This document shows, piece by piece, positions 8,111 through 15,295 of a stretch of 64,000 nt of DNA. The translations under genes and the position numbers were made by a program. How positions within the stretch are numbered: the first letter of the stretch is position 1; every line of letters begins with the position of its first letter. Source of the stretch: Telmatospirillum sp. J64-1 (lineage in GTDB: Bacteria > Pseudomonadota > Alphaproteobacteria > Rhodospirillales > Magnetospirillaceae); contig NZ_SBHN01000002.1 in the NCBI RefSeq assembly GCF_006980715.1, positions 1-64,000 of the forward strand, given 5' to 3'. The notes below the pieces were generated by a model. That model saw only the letters and a list, made by a program, of their open reading frames with translations. It made no database searches and had not been told where the DNA came from.

Positions 8111-8749
8111 TCAACTCCACAGCTCCGTGACCAGGAACATGGCCGCCTCGATCCCGACGAAGAAGACACCGGCGACGATGGCGGCGGCGATGGCCGAGAT
8201 GGTCAGCGCGACGGAGATGAACACGCCATCGCGTTCCACCAGTCCCAAAGCGAGAACCACCACCGCCAGGGCAGGCAGGAAATTGCCGAAGGGAATGGGA
8301 AGGCTAATGGAGACGCCCAGCACGACGCAGAGGAGGCCCAGCAGGCGTTCGGCGACGGGCGAGGTCAGGCTGCACAGGCGGGGCCGCAGATAACGTTCCC
8401 CCTGGACCAGGCGTGGCAGGATGCGTGCCATTATGCGGCGGAAGTCGTCACGACGGATGCTGCGCCGGCTCAGCCAGCCCGGCAGCCAGGGATAGGGCCG
8501 TCCCCAGGCCAATTGCGCGGCGACGATCATCAAGGGCGGGCCGAAGATGCTGGAAATGCCCGGAACCGGGATCGGGACCATATTGGGCAGGGCCAGGGCC
8601 AGCAAGAGCAGCGCATAGGCGCGGTCGCCCAGGGCGTCCGTCAGGTCGCCCAGAGTGATCTTCTCTTCGGGCCAGTCGCGAGCCAGCTCGGCCAGGATGG
8701 TGGAGGCCGGTTCGCGGCGTGGAACGTCTTCGTTCTCAGAAAGGTGCAT
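8111..8749 (-). CDS. ExoD family membrane protein (212 aa)
   Basis: Matches the exopolysaccharide synthesis protein ExoD family: an N-terminal helical segment (ITLGDLTDALGDRAYALLLL) and the conserved membrane stretch LALPNMVPIPVPGISSIFGPPLM are followed by further TM helices to the C-terminus. ExoD affects exopolysaccharide production and alkaline tolerance in rhizobia; the biochemical role is unclear. The start is put at MHLSENED (8749), since upstream codons have no family character. Confidence 0.8.
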   Translation of the reverse strand: MHLSENEDVPRREPASTILAELARDWPEEKITLGDLTDALGDRAYALLLLALALPNMVPIPVPGISSIFGPPLMIVAAQLAWGRPYPWLPGWLSRRSIRRDDFRRIMARILPRLVQGERYLRPRLCSLTSPVAERLLGLLCVVLGVSISLPIPFGNFLPALAVVVLALGLVERDGVFISVALTISAIAAAIVAGVFFVGIEAAMFLVTELWS

Positions 8750-8843
8750 TCTGGTTTTCTGCTGCCTGACCGCAGAGAGATGGGAAGGGGAGGTAGATTC
8801 GACCAGAGCCGGATTGCACAGAACGTTCGAGAACAGATCATAA

Positions 8844-8881
8844 CAACGCCCGGCCAAGGGGATGCTTGGCCGGGCGTTGTG
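8844..8881 (-). terminator. Terminator-like hairpin after the TRAP permease gene
   Basis: A long perfect stem (acaacgcccggccaa / ttggccgggcgttgt) with a small loop lies 16 bases after the TRAP permease stop. The following T content on the - strand is modest. Confidence 0.7.
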
Positions 8882-8896
8882 CGAGACGAGAAGAGA

Positions 8897-10741
8897 TCAG
8901 GCCCCCACGCCGAACAGGAAGATGACGGCGACGCCGACGACACCCAGCAGGAAGGCCCGGACCGGATTGACGGCACCGCAGATGGTGGCATAGCTGAGCA
9001 GGATCAGCCCCAGCCCCAGCTTCGCCGCAGCCAGCAGCGCCATGGCCGGATCGGTGGCCAGGGTCAGCAATGCCGGATTGGCAACGAAACCGACCGGAAT
9101 GATGAACAGGCCCAGGCCGATCCGCATGGCCGACAGCGATACCGGCATCCAGGGCGTGCGGGCGATGCTGGCGGCGATGAAGACATTGCCGCAGACGGGG
9201 GGCGTGATGGTGCAGAGCAGGGCGTACCAGAACACGAAGAGATGGGCATGCAGTTCGGGCAGTCCCATCTGGATCAGTGCCGGTCCGGCCACGGAAATGC
9301 AGATCAGATAGGCCGCCGTGGTCGGCAACTCCATCCCCAGGATGATGCAGGCCGCCGCCGTCAGCAGCAGCGCCAGCCACAGCTGCCCGCCGGAAATGCC
9401 GATGATCAGCGAGGTGATCTTGACGCCAAGGCCGGTGGCGTGGAACACGCCGGTGATGATGCCGGCGCAGATGATGATGGCGGCGATCATGGCGATCTGG
9501 CGCGAGGCATCGATCAGGGCGACGCGGGCGCGCTGCCAGAACAGGCCCAGCGAGATGCGCAGCCGGTCGTCGGCCGCCAGCAGGACCAGCGAGACCCCGG
9601 CGGCGATCAGGGCGATGTAGCCGGGCGAGTAGTCGCTGCCGAACAGCATCCAGATCAGGATGACGAAGGGCAGCAGGAAGAAGGGCGTGGTGCGGCCGAC
9701 CAGCGCCCAGCCCGGCAGGTCGCGGGGATCGAGGGCACCGAGGCCGTAGCGCAGGGCGAAGAAATGCACCCCGGCCCAGGCCGCCAGGAAGAACAGGACG
9801 CCCGGCAGGATGGAGGCGACCATCAGTTCCGTATAGGGCACGCGCAGCAGCTCGGCCATGATGAACACGCCCGCCCCCATGACCGGCGGCATGATCTGGC
9901 CGCCCGTGGAGGCCACGGCTTCCACCGAAGCGGCGAAGGGGGCGGGGTATTTCAGCCGGATCATGGCCGGAATGGTGATGGCGCCAGTCGAGGCCACATT
10001 GGCCGAGGCCGAACCGGAAATGGTGCCGTACATGGCCGAGGCCAGGACCGAGACCTTGGCCGAACCGGCGCGGAAGCGCCCGGCCAGCTGGGTCGCCAGG
10101 GACATGAAGCCCTTGCCGGCCTCGCCCGCGCTGACGATGGCGCCGAGGATCAGGAAGGGCACGATCAGGTCGATGGAGATCCCGGTCAGCGAGCCCCACA
10201 GGCCGCCCTCGGCGATGACCAGCGTTCCCAGGAAATAATCCATGGGAATTCCGGCATGGCCGATCGAGGCGGGCAGGTGCTGACCGAAGATGCCATACAT
10301 CAGGACCAGCAGCGCCACCGCCGGCAATACCGGCTGGATGGCGCGGCGGGCCATTTCCAGCACCACCAGGATCAGGGCGATGGCCACCACATACTGAAAC
10401 CAGCCGTCCAGGGCCCCATACTGGTCCACCAGCATCGGGCGGTTCAGCATGATGTAGCCGCAGCCCGCCAGGCCGATGGCGCAGAGCAGATAGCTGACCA
10501 GCCGATAGCCCAGCGAGCCGGCGACGCCGACCACGAAGATCCAGGGCAGCGCCACCGCCAGATGGCCGGGGCGGGTGATCAGGTTGGGGATGAGGCCGGA
10601 AAAGACCACATGAACGTGGAAACCGACGGTGATGAGGCCAAGGAGCAGAATCGCCGTCTCACGCCAATTGGCGGAGACGGCATCGCCCAAACCCTGACCG
10701 CCGGGGCGGGACGCCCCGGGGCCGGCACTGGTAACGGTCAT
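8897..10741 (-). CDS. TRAP transporter fused permease, TAXI type (614 aa)
   Basis: A fusion of the small (DctQ-like) and large (DctM-like) TRAP membrane subunits. About 16 hydrophobic helices run from ETAILLLGLITVGFHVHVVF to the C-terminus. DctM-type features include the stretch GSASANVASTGAITIPAMIR and the related half-repeat GMELPTTAAYLICISV. TRAP systems use Na+ or H+ gradients to import organic acids. The gene follows the TAXI binding-protein gene by 23 bases; together they form a complete two-gene transporter. The substrate is unknown; TAXI systems are often linked to glutamate, 2-oxoglutarate or other dicarboxylates. Confidence 0.92.
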   Translation of the reverse strand: MTVTSAGPGASRPGGQGLGDAVSANWRETAILLLGLITVGFHVHVVFSGLIPNLITRPGHLAVALPWIFVVGVAGSLGYRLVSYLLCAIGLAGCGYIMLNRPMLVDQYGALDGWFQYVVAIALILVVLEMARRAIQPVLPAVALLVLMYGIFGQHLPASIGHAGIPMDYFLGTLVIAEGGLWGSLTGISIDLIVPFLILGAIVSAGEAGKGFMSLATQLAGRFRAGSAKVSVLASAMYGTISGSASANVASTGAITIPAMIRLKYPAPFAASVEAVASTGGQIMPPVMGAGVFIMAELLRVPYTELMVASILPGVLFFLAAWAGVHFFALRYGLGALDPRDLPGWALVGRTTPFFLLPFVILIWMLFGSDYSPGYIALIAAGVSLVLLAADDRLRISLGLFWQRARVALIDASRQIAMIAAIIICAGIITGVFHATGLGVKITSLIIGISGGQLWLALLLTAAACIILGMELPTTAAYLICISVAGPALIQMGLPELHAHLFVFWYALLCTITPPVCGNVFIAASIARTPWMPVSLSAMRIGLGLFIIPVGFVANPALLTLATDPAMALLAAAKLGLGLILLSYATICGAVNPVRAFLLGVVGVAVIFLFGVGA

Positions 10742-10764
10742 TGAATCAAATCACCCAGTTCTAT

Positions 10765-11736
10765 TCAGTTCGCCGCCGGAAGATCGACGCCGATTTCACG
10801 ATAATAGCGGGCGGCACCGGGATGGATCTCGGCGCGCAGCGAAGCGACCAGTTCCGGCTTCACCGCATTCCACCAGGGGCTGGACTGGGCCATCTGGTCG
10901 CGCTGTTCCCAGAAAGCCTTGGTGATGGCATAGGCGGTGTCGTCGTCCATGCGGGTGGTGCCGAAGGCGCCGACAGGCATGCCGACGGTCTGGATCGGCT
11001 CGTCCATGCCGCGATAGGTGCCGGGATCGATGGTCACCGGGCCCGAGGCTGGGTCTTCCGCGACCACCTTCGCAAGTTGTTCCGGCGTGAAGGGCAGGAT
11101 CTTCAGCGACATCGAGGTCGCCAGTTCCTGGACCGCCGGGGTGGGGTGGGAGCTGCAGGTGGCATAGCCATCGATGCGGCGGTTGCGCAGCGCGTTGGAG
11201 GCCGCGGCCAGTTCGCTGTCCACGGTCTTCACCTTATCGGCGATGTCGAGGATGCTGAAAATCTTGCTGGTGCGGCCTTCGCAGAAGGTGCCCTTGCCGC
11301 CGGCGATGAAGGTCTTGCCCGCCAGTTGGGTGATGTCGTCGATGCCGGAATCCTCGCGTACCACGAAATGCACCGTGATCGGCGGCACCACGAACAGGGC
11401 GCGGACCTGGTCGTAGCCGCTTTCGCCTTCGAAGGGCTTGTTGCCGGCGAGAGCGTCCTGCAGCAGGTTGGGCGGCGTGGTGAAGACGAAATTGCCGGGC
11501 CGCTTGGCGGCTTCCTTGAGGTTCTGGACCGATCCCTGGCTTTCCTCGACGGTCGCCCTGATCTTGCCGTCCGACGCCTTCTGCAAGGCCTCGGCCACCT
11601 GCACCATCATGACGTAGTAGGAGGAGCTGGACGTGGCCGACTTCAGCACCACGCGGGTCTCGGCCCAGGCTTGCGAGGCACCGGCGGTCAGCGCCACCAT
11701 GGCCCCGAACAGGCCGCCCATGATCATCTTCTTCTG
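10765..11736 (-). CDS. TAXI-family TRAP solute-binding protein (about 323 aa)
   Basis: A signal peptide (KKMIMGGLFGAMVALTAGASQAWA, cut before ETRVV) leads into a periplasmic binding protein of the TAXI family (SSSYYVMMVQVAEALQ; GTFCEGRTSKIF; DGYATCSSHPTPAVQELA). A GTG start at 11736 is preferred because GGGAGAA lies a few bases upstream; a longer frame would begin at 11775. It binds substrate in the periplasm and delivers it to the fused permease encoded next. Two cysteines in the mature domain (CEGR, CSSHP) may form a disulfide. Confidence 0.88.
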   Translation of the reverse strand, partial: QKKMIMGGLFGAMVALTAGASQAWAETRVVLKSATSSSSYYVMMVQVAEALQKASDGKIRATVEESQGSVQNLKEAAKRPGNFVFTTPPNLLQDALAGNKPFEGESGYDQVRALFVVPPITVHFVVREDSGIDDITQLAGKTFIAGGKGTFCEGRTSKIFSILDIADKVKTVDSELAAASNALRNRRIDGYATCSSHPTPAVQELATSMSLKILPFTPEQLAKVVAEDPASGPVTIDPGTYRGMDEPIQTVGMPVGAFGTTRMDDDTAYAITKAFWEQRDQMAQSSPWWNAVKPELVASLRAEIHPGAARYYREIGVDLPAAN

Positions 11737-11851
11737 CACTTCGTTTCTCCCTGGCTTCTGGCTTGTTCCGGCCATTACCGCCCCCTCTCAGGCGGCAAAA
11801 AAAAGAAAGATGACATAGCCCAAAAGAGGGGCCAAGCCGAGAAGAATAATC

Positions 11852-11879
11852 AGGAGCGGAAATTCGTCATTCCGCTCCT
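11852..11879 (-). terminator. Hairpin downstream of the MFS gene
   Basis: A perfect 10-base stem (aggagcggaa / ttccgctcct) lies about 115 bases past the MFS stop and is followed on - by a T-rich stretch (gattattctt). It probably ends the MFS transcript before the TRAP promoter. Confidence 0.5.
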
Positions 11880-11993
11880 CTGGGTTGATATGCCGAGGAA
11901 ATAGAGGTCCCAGGGGGAGAAAAGGAAATCAGGACTTATGTGGCAGTGCGGGAGAATTCTCTCCCGCCTGTGCCTGCTGCATGAGGCAGCGCC

Positions 11994-13229
11994 TCATGAG
12001 ACTTGGGAGGATTGTACCGCCCTCTTCGGTTTGGCGACCGACAGGACGGAGAAGATCATCATGGTGAAGATGGCGGCCATGGCGGCGAAGAAAAGCTGGT
12101 AGCTGCCATGGTCGAGGATGGCGGCGAAGATCAGCGGCGACAGGGTCGATCCTGCATCCAGACCGGAATAGACGAAGCCGAAGACCTTGCCGGCGGAGCC
12201 GGGGGGCGTGGCCGACTTCACCAGGATATCGCGCGAGGGTGCGGTCATTCCCTGGCACAGCCCGGCGATGCCGACCACCACCAGGACCAGGGCGTAGGGC
12301 AGCATTCCCGTCGCGATCACGGCCATGGAGGCCCCGGCTGCGGCCAGCCCGAAGGCGGCGACCCGGGCATGGCGGGTGGTCTTGTCGGCGATGATGCCAC
12401 CCAACAGGATGCCCACCGCCGAGCAGACCAGGAAGGCGGTCAGGGCGAAGGTCGCGGTCTTGACCGTGATGTCGTAGAACTCCACCAGCGAGGAGGTCGA
12501 GAAGGTCTGGAAACCGGTGCCGGACATGCCGGTCAGGATGAAATAGGCGAAGGCCAGCACGATGGCCGGGGTCCGCAGCAGACGGCCATAGGAGAAATGC
12601 TTGACCTCGCTAGTCTGGCGTTCCCCGGCGGGGACGGCCTCGTCCTTGAGGTGCCGGCCATAGCGGAGCAGCAGCAGCACCGCCAGCCAGCCCAGCAGGC
12701 CCGCACTGATCAAAGCGAAGCGCCAGCCGCCGTAATAGGCCAGGGCGCCGACGACGATGGGCGCCATGGCATAGCCCAGCGTGCCGGACAGGGCATGGAC
12801 GCTATAGGCACGCCCCAGGCGGATGGGGCTGATGCGGCTTGAAAGAAGCGACAGGTCGGCGGGATGGAAAACGCTGTTACCGAGGCCCGCCAGGATCATC
12901 AAGGGATAGAGCATCCACAATTCGGTGACCAGACCGGCCAGTGCGATGCAGCTTGCCATGATCGCCACCCCGGCGATCATCAAGGGCCGCGCCCCCCAGC
13001 GGTCCACCAGAATCCCCGCAAACGCCTGGGCGATGCCCGAGGTGAAGTAGAAGGTGGTGATCACCGACCCCAGCACGACATAGCTGACCCCGAAATCCTC
13101 GCGCAGCAGAGGGATCATCGGGGCGAAGCTGAGTTGGAAAAAGTGGCTGCAGAAATGCGCCAGTCCGACAAGCCCCATGATGATCGTGTCGCGCCGGAGA
13201 ATTGCGGGATCCGAGGCAGCAGAAGACAT
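11994..13229 (-). CDS. Major facilitator superfamily transporter (411 aa)
   Basis: Twelve predicted TM helices in two halves. Loop 2-3 carries a variant of the MFS motif (GILVDRWGARPLM), and the second half contains GGIIADKTTRHARVAAFG. The start MSSAASDPA is chosen for the ribosome site GAGGAAAAA upstream; the frame runs on to 13334 but without family character. It resembles MFS carriers of the drug or small-molecule type. The substrate is not evident. It stands alone, transcribed leftward toward the TRAP genes. Confidence 0.88.
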   Translation of the reverse strand: MSSAASDPAILRRDTIIMGLVGLAHFCSHFFQLSFAPMIPLLREDFGVSYVVLGSVITTFYFTSGIAQAFAGILVDRWGARPLMIAGVAIMASCIALAGLVTELWMLYPLMILAGLGNSVFHPADLSLLSSRISPIRLGRAYSVHALSGTLGYAMAPIVVGALAYYGGWRFALISAGLLGWLAVLLLLRYGRHLKDEAVPAGERQTSEVKHFSYGRLLRTPAIVLAFAYFILTGMSGTGFQTFSTSSLVEFYDITVKTATFALTAFLVCSAVGILLGGIIADKTTRHARVAAFGLAAAGASMAVIATGMLPYALVLVVVGIAGLCQGMTAPSRDILVKSATPPGSAGKVFGFVYSGLDAGSTLSPLIFAAILDHGSYQLFFAAMAAIFTMMIFSVLSVAKPKRAVQSSQVS

Positions 13230-13539
13230 TGTCGCTTTTTCCTCACTTTGAACGTCTGGGAGGCATGCAAAAAGAATGCGCAAAGAAGAGGCAGATTGCT
13301 CCGCCCCCTCTCGTTCTTGATGATATGGCCGCACTATAGGCCACGTCCATTCCTTGTTGGCAAGGAGACGCTTTGCAATACCTTTGGATTATTCAGCGGG
13401 AAGACGGAAAGTCTGTCTTTCGCGTCGCTTGGCGGCAGGACGGCCTTTGTTCCAGCCCAATCCCATAGCACTTTCCCGCGCCTTTGTCACACCGGCCGTT
13501 GATACCGGAAAGCAGGGGGAAGGTGGCTGTCCTCTTCCT
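13230..13539. other. Intergenic region upstream of the MFS gene
   Basis: No supported gene. On the - strand TATAGT (about 13333-13338) is a possible -10 box for the MFS transcript. The rest shows no clear element. Confidence 0.4.
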
Positions 13540-13632
13540 TCACAGGGCATGCCCACCGGCCACCTGCACCACCTGGCCGGTGATCCAGCTGGCCGCGTCG
13601 CTCAACAGGAAGGCCGTGAAATCGGCGGTCAG
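13540..13632 (-). pseudogene. Remnant of an SDR gene: last 30 codons only
   Basis: The - strand reads FLLSDAASWITGQVVQVAGG followed by HAL and a stop. This is the characteristic C-terminus of a classical SDR enzyme (FLxSDxAxxITGQxxxVxGG). Upstream of position 13632 the frame reaches a stop within three codons and the sequence no longer looks like an SDR. The rest of the gene is therefore gone, and the break lies at about 13632. This marks the left edge of the atypical segment reaching to tRNA-Ser. It is not the SDR at 6636-7400, whose end differs. Confidence 0.75.
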
Positions 13633-13849
13633 AAAACGTCACAAGCTGACTCTGCGCGGGAGAGATAAGGTTCAAAGCACTATGGGAATATGAATGAGAA
13701 GGTTGATGTTCCCATTGCAGCCCGTATACTTCGCTTCGCGCAGGCAGAAACCGTAGCCGCGCAAGGCGCTTGAGCGCCAGTGTTTCCAAAACGACCGGGA
13801 CGGACCGGCTCTTCAAGCAAGGGCCGTGGAGGCCCGTGGAGTCGAGGAA

Positions 13850-14284
13850 ATGATCTCTCTGAAACCGCTCACGCGGCGTATCGTCTATGTGCTGACCTTC
13901 GAAGTCTTCGCGATTGCGCTGTCGACGGTTCTGCTGATGTCGATGGCCGGAGGCGACGCGAAAGGCTCACTTCCCGTAGCGGCAGCCGTGTCGCTGATCG
14001 CAGTTGCGTGGAACTACACGTACAACTTGCTTTTTGAGACCTGGGAGCGGTGGCGAGGAGTAACGGAGCGAACAGTGTGGGTCCGCGCGGGTCACGCGTT
14101 CGGGTTCGAAGCGGGTTTGTTTCTTTTGATCATACCGCTCTACATGCTCTGGTATGGGGTTGGGCTATGGGAAGCCGCGAAGATGGAAGTGGCAATCCTC
14201 CTCTTCTTCCTGGTCTACACGTTCCTGTTCACGTGGATTTTCGACGTCATCGTCAAATTGCCCACTGGCTACGCCAAAGCGTGA
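13850..14284 (+). CDS. PACE-family multidrug/polyamine efflux transporter (144 aa)
   Basis: Four TM helices in two tandem hairpins, each with the signature motifs of the Proteobacterial Antimicrobial Compound Efflux family. The first has RRIVYVLTFE then WNYTYNLLFETWE; the second has RAGHAFGFEAGLF then FLFTWIFDVIV. Glu18 corresponds to the conserved membrane glutamate of the AceI chlorhexidine exporter. The start is placed at 13850; an ATG at 13826 is also in frame. PACE proteins export biocides such as chlorhexidine and probably short-chain diamines. Located at the left of the island and followed by a hairpin. Confidence 0.85.
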   Translation: MISLKPLTRRIVYVLTFEVFAIALSTVLLMSMAGGDAKGSLPVAAAVSLIAVAWNYTYNLLFETWERWRGVTERTVWVRAGHAFGFEAGLFLLIIPLYMLWYGVGLWEAAKMEVAILLFFLVYTFLFTWIFDVIVKLPTGYAKA

Positions 14285-14306
14285 TTATCCCAATTTTGGC
14301 GGCAGG

Positions 14307-14329
14307 AAGAGCGGGCCCGCTCCGCTCTT
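14307..14329 (+). terminator. Hairpin after the PACE gene
   Basis: Stem aagagcgg / ccgctctt starting 23 bases after the stop, with only a weak T stretch after it. Confidence 0.45.
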
Positions 14330-14481
14330 CTTACCCAACGGCGCTATGCGACTCGAAAGTCTGAGAGAAGGATCATGTCCGCTTGTGCGGTCGTGGCTGC
14401 AACATCGAAAGATGAAAATGGGGCGATAGCAGCCGGACAATCAAATGCGCAGAATGTTTAGGAAACCGGTGTTGTGGCCAG

Positions 14482-14916
14482 TCATTCGGACGGTTCAATC
14501 AGCCATTTTGCCATGACGGTCCGGGGCGCGACCTCGAAGCCCAGATGCTCATAGAACGACACGACCTTGGTATTCGTCTCGCGCACCAGAAGCTGGACCT
14601 TTACAACGCCCCGATCACGAAGCCATGCCTCCCCAGCCTCAACCATTTGTCGCCCGAAACCAAGACCTTGAGACCAAGGATCGGTGGCGACGTAGTAGAG
14701 CCAGCCGCGATGACCATCGTGCCCGACCATAACACTTGCGACAACTCGGCCGTTTTTATCCTCGCCGACAAGAACGTCGGAACAGGTTCCATCCTTTGCG
14801 AACCGGAAGTCTGTATTCGGATCGTTGTAGCTCGCGACAAGACCGCAGTCACGCCAAAGTTCGACGACGCGTGTTTGGTCGAAAGGTTCGGCGCTTCGGA
14901 TGGTAAGTTGTGGCAT
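14482..14916 (-). CDS. GNAT-family N-acetyltransferase, YpeA-like (144 aa)
   Basis: The GNAT fold is recognisable: N-terminal LTIRSAEPFDQTRVVELWRDCGL, the central strand RVVASVMVGHDGHRGWLYYV, and the acetyl-CoA loop DPWSQGLGFGRQMVEAGEAW (Q/RxxGxG/A type). It ends with the FYEHLGFE motif. It is close in layout to YpeA-type acetyltransferases. The start MPQLTIRS (14916) fits the family; the frame reaches 14964. The substrate is unknown. It sits inside the island between the PACE gene and the HerA-like gene. Confidence 0.85.
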   Translation of the reverse strand: MPQLTIRSAEPFDQTRVVELWRDCGLVASYNDPNTDFRFAKDGTCSDVLVGEDKNGRVVASVMVGHDGHRGWLYYVATDPWSQGLGFGRQMVEAGEAWLRDRGVVKVQLLVRETNTKVVSFYEHLGFEVAPRTVMAKWLIEPSE

Positions 14917-14960
14917 GGCGGTTCCAACTGGCAGATCGGCACTTATACGGCACGAGACGC

Positions 14961-15221
14961 TCAAGGAGGAGCAAGACCATGTCTACAGTGCTCAACTGAT
15001 GAGTATTCGGAAGCCGAAAGGGCTCTTTGGCGCAAGAACCTCGAACGCCCCAGATGGGTTAAAGAAATCAAGGTCAAGCCTTTTAGTTCGGTCACAATGG
15101 CTGCGCGTTCATCCCGAAAGAGCGCAAGCTCCGGAAAATGTGGGAACACATTAGGGTAATCGTATTTGCATAGATGCTTGATTGCTTCCTCAAGTGCTGA
15201 AGCAGCGAGCTTGAAAGCCAT
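14961..15221 (-). pseudogene. Probable truncated ORF: N-terminal fragment of an unidentified protein, downstream of the HerA-like gene
   Basis: An 86-aa frame starts 74 bases after the HerA-like stop on the same strand. The first ~50 residues look like genuine protein (ALEEAIKHLCKYDYPNVFPH, then FPELALFRDERAAIVTELKG). The remainder (from about SRFLRQRALSASEY) looks like random translation, suggesting truncation. The pattern of a short helix, FPxFPE and an acidic/basic helix reminds me of the N-terminus of some defence-related reverse transcriptase-like proteins, but this is weak recall and not a demonstrated match. It could also be a complete small protein. Its position suggests the partner gene of the ATPase. 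Confidence 0.35.
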
Positions 15222-15295
15222 GACTGCCTACCCTGCGTATCCCACTTTTAACCTACTCAATCTGCATGCAATAACAACCCTAGAGAGCATTCGGC

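Noticed and set aside
7688-10744. 1018-codon open frame on + across ExoD and the TRAP permease
   Set aside because: Antisense shadow spanning several real genes; composition is artefactual.
14545-15159. 204-codon frame on + opposite the GNAT gene
   Set aside because: Antisense shadow; the GNAT motifs on - are clear.
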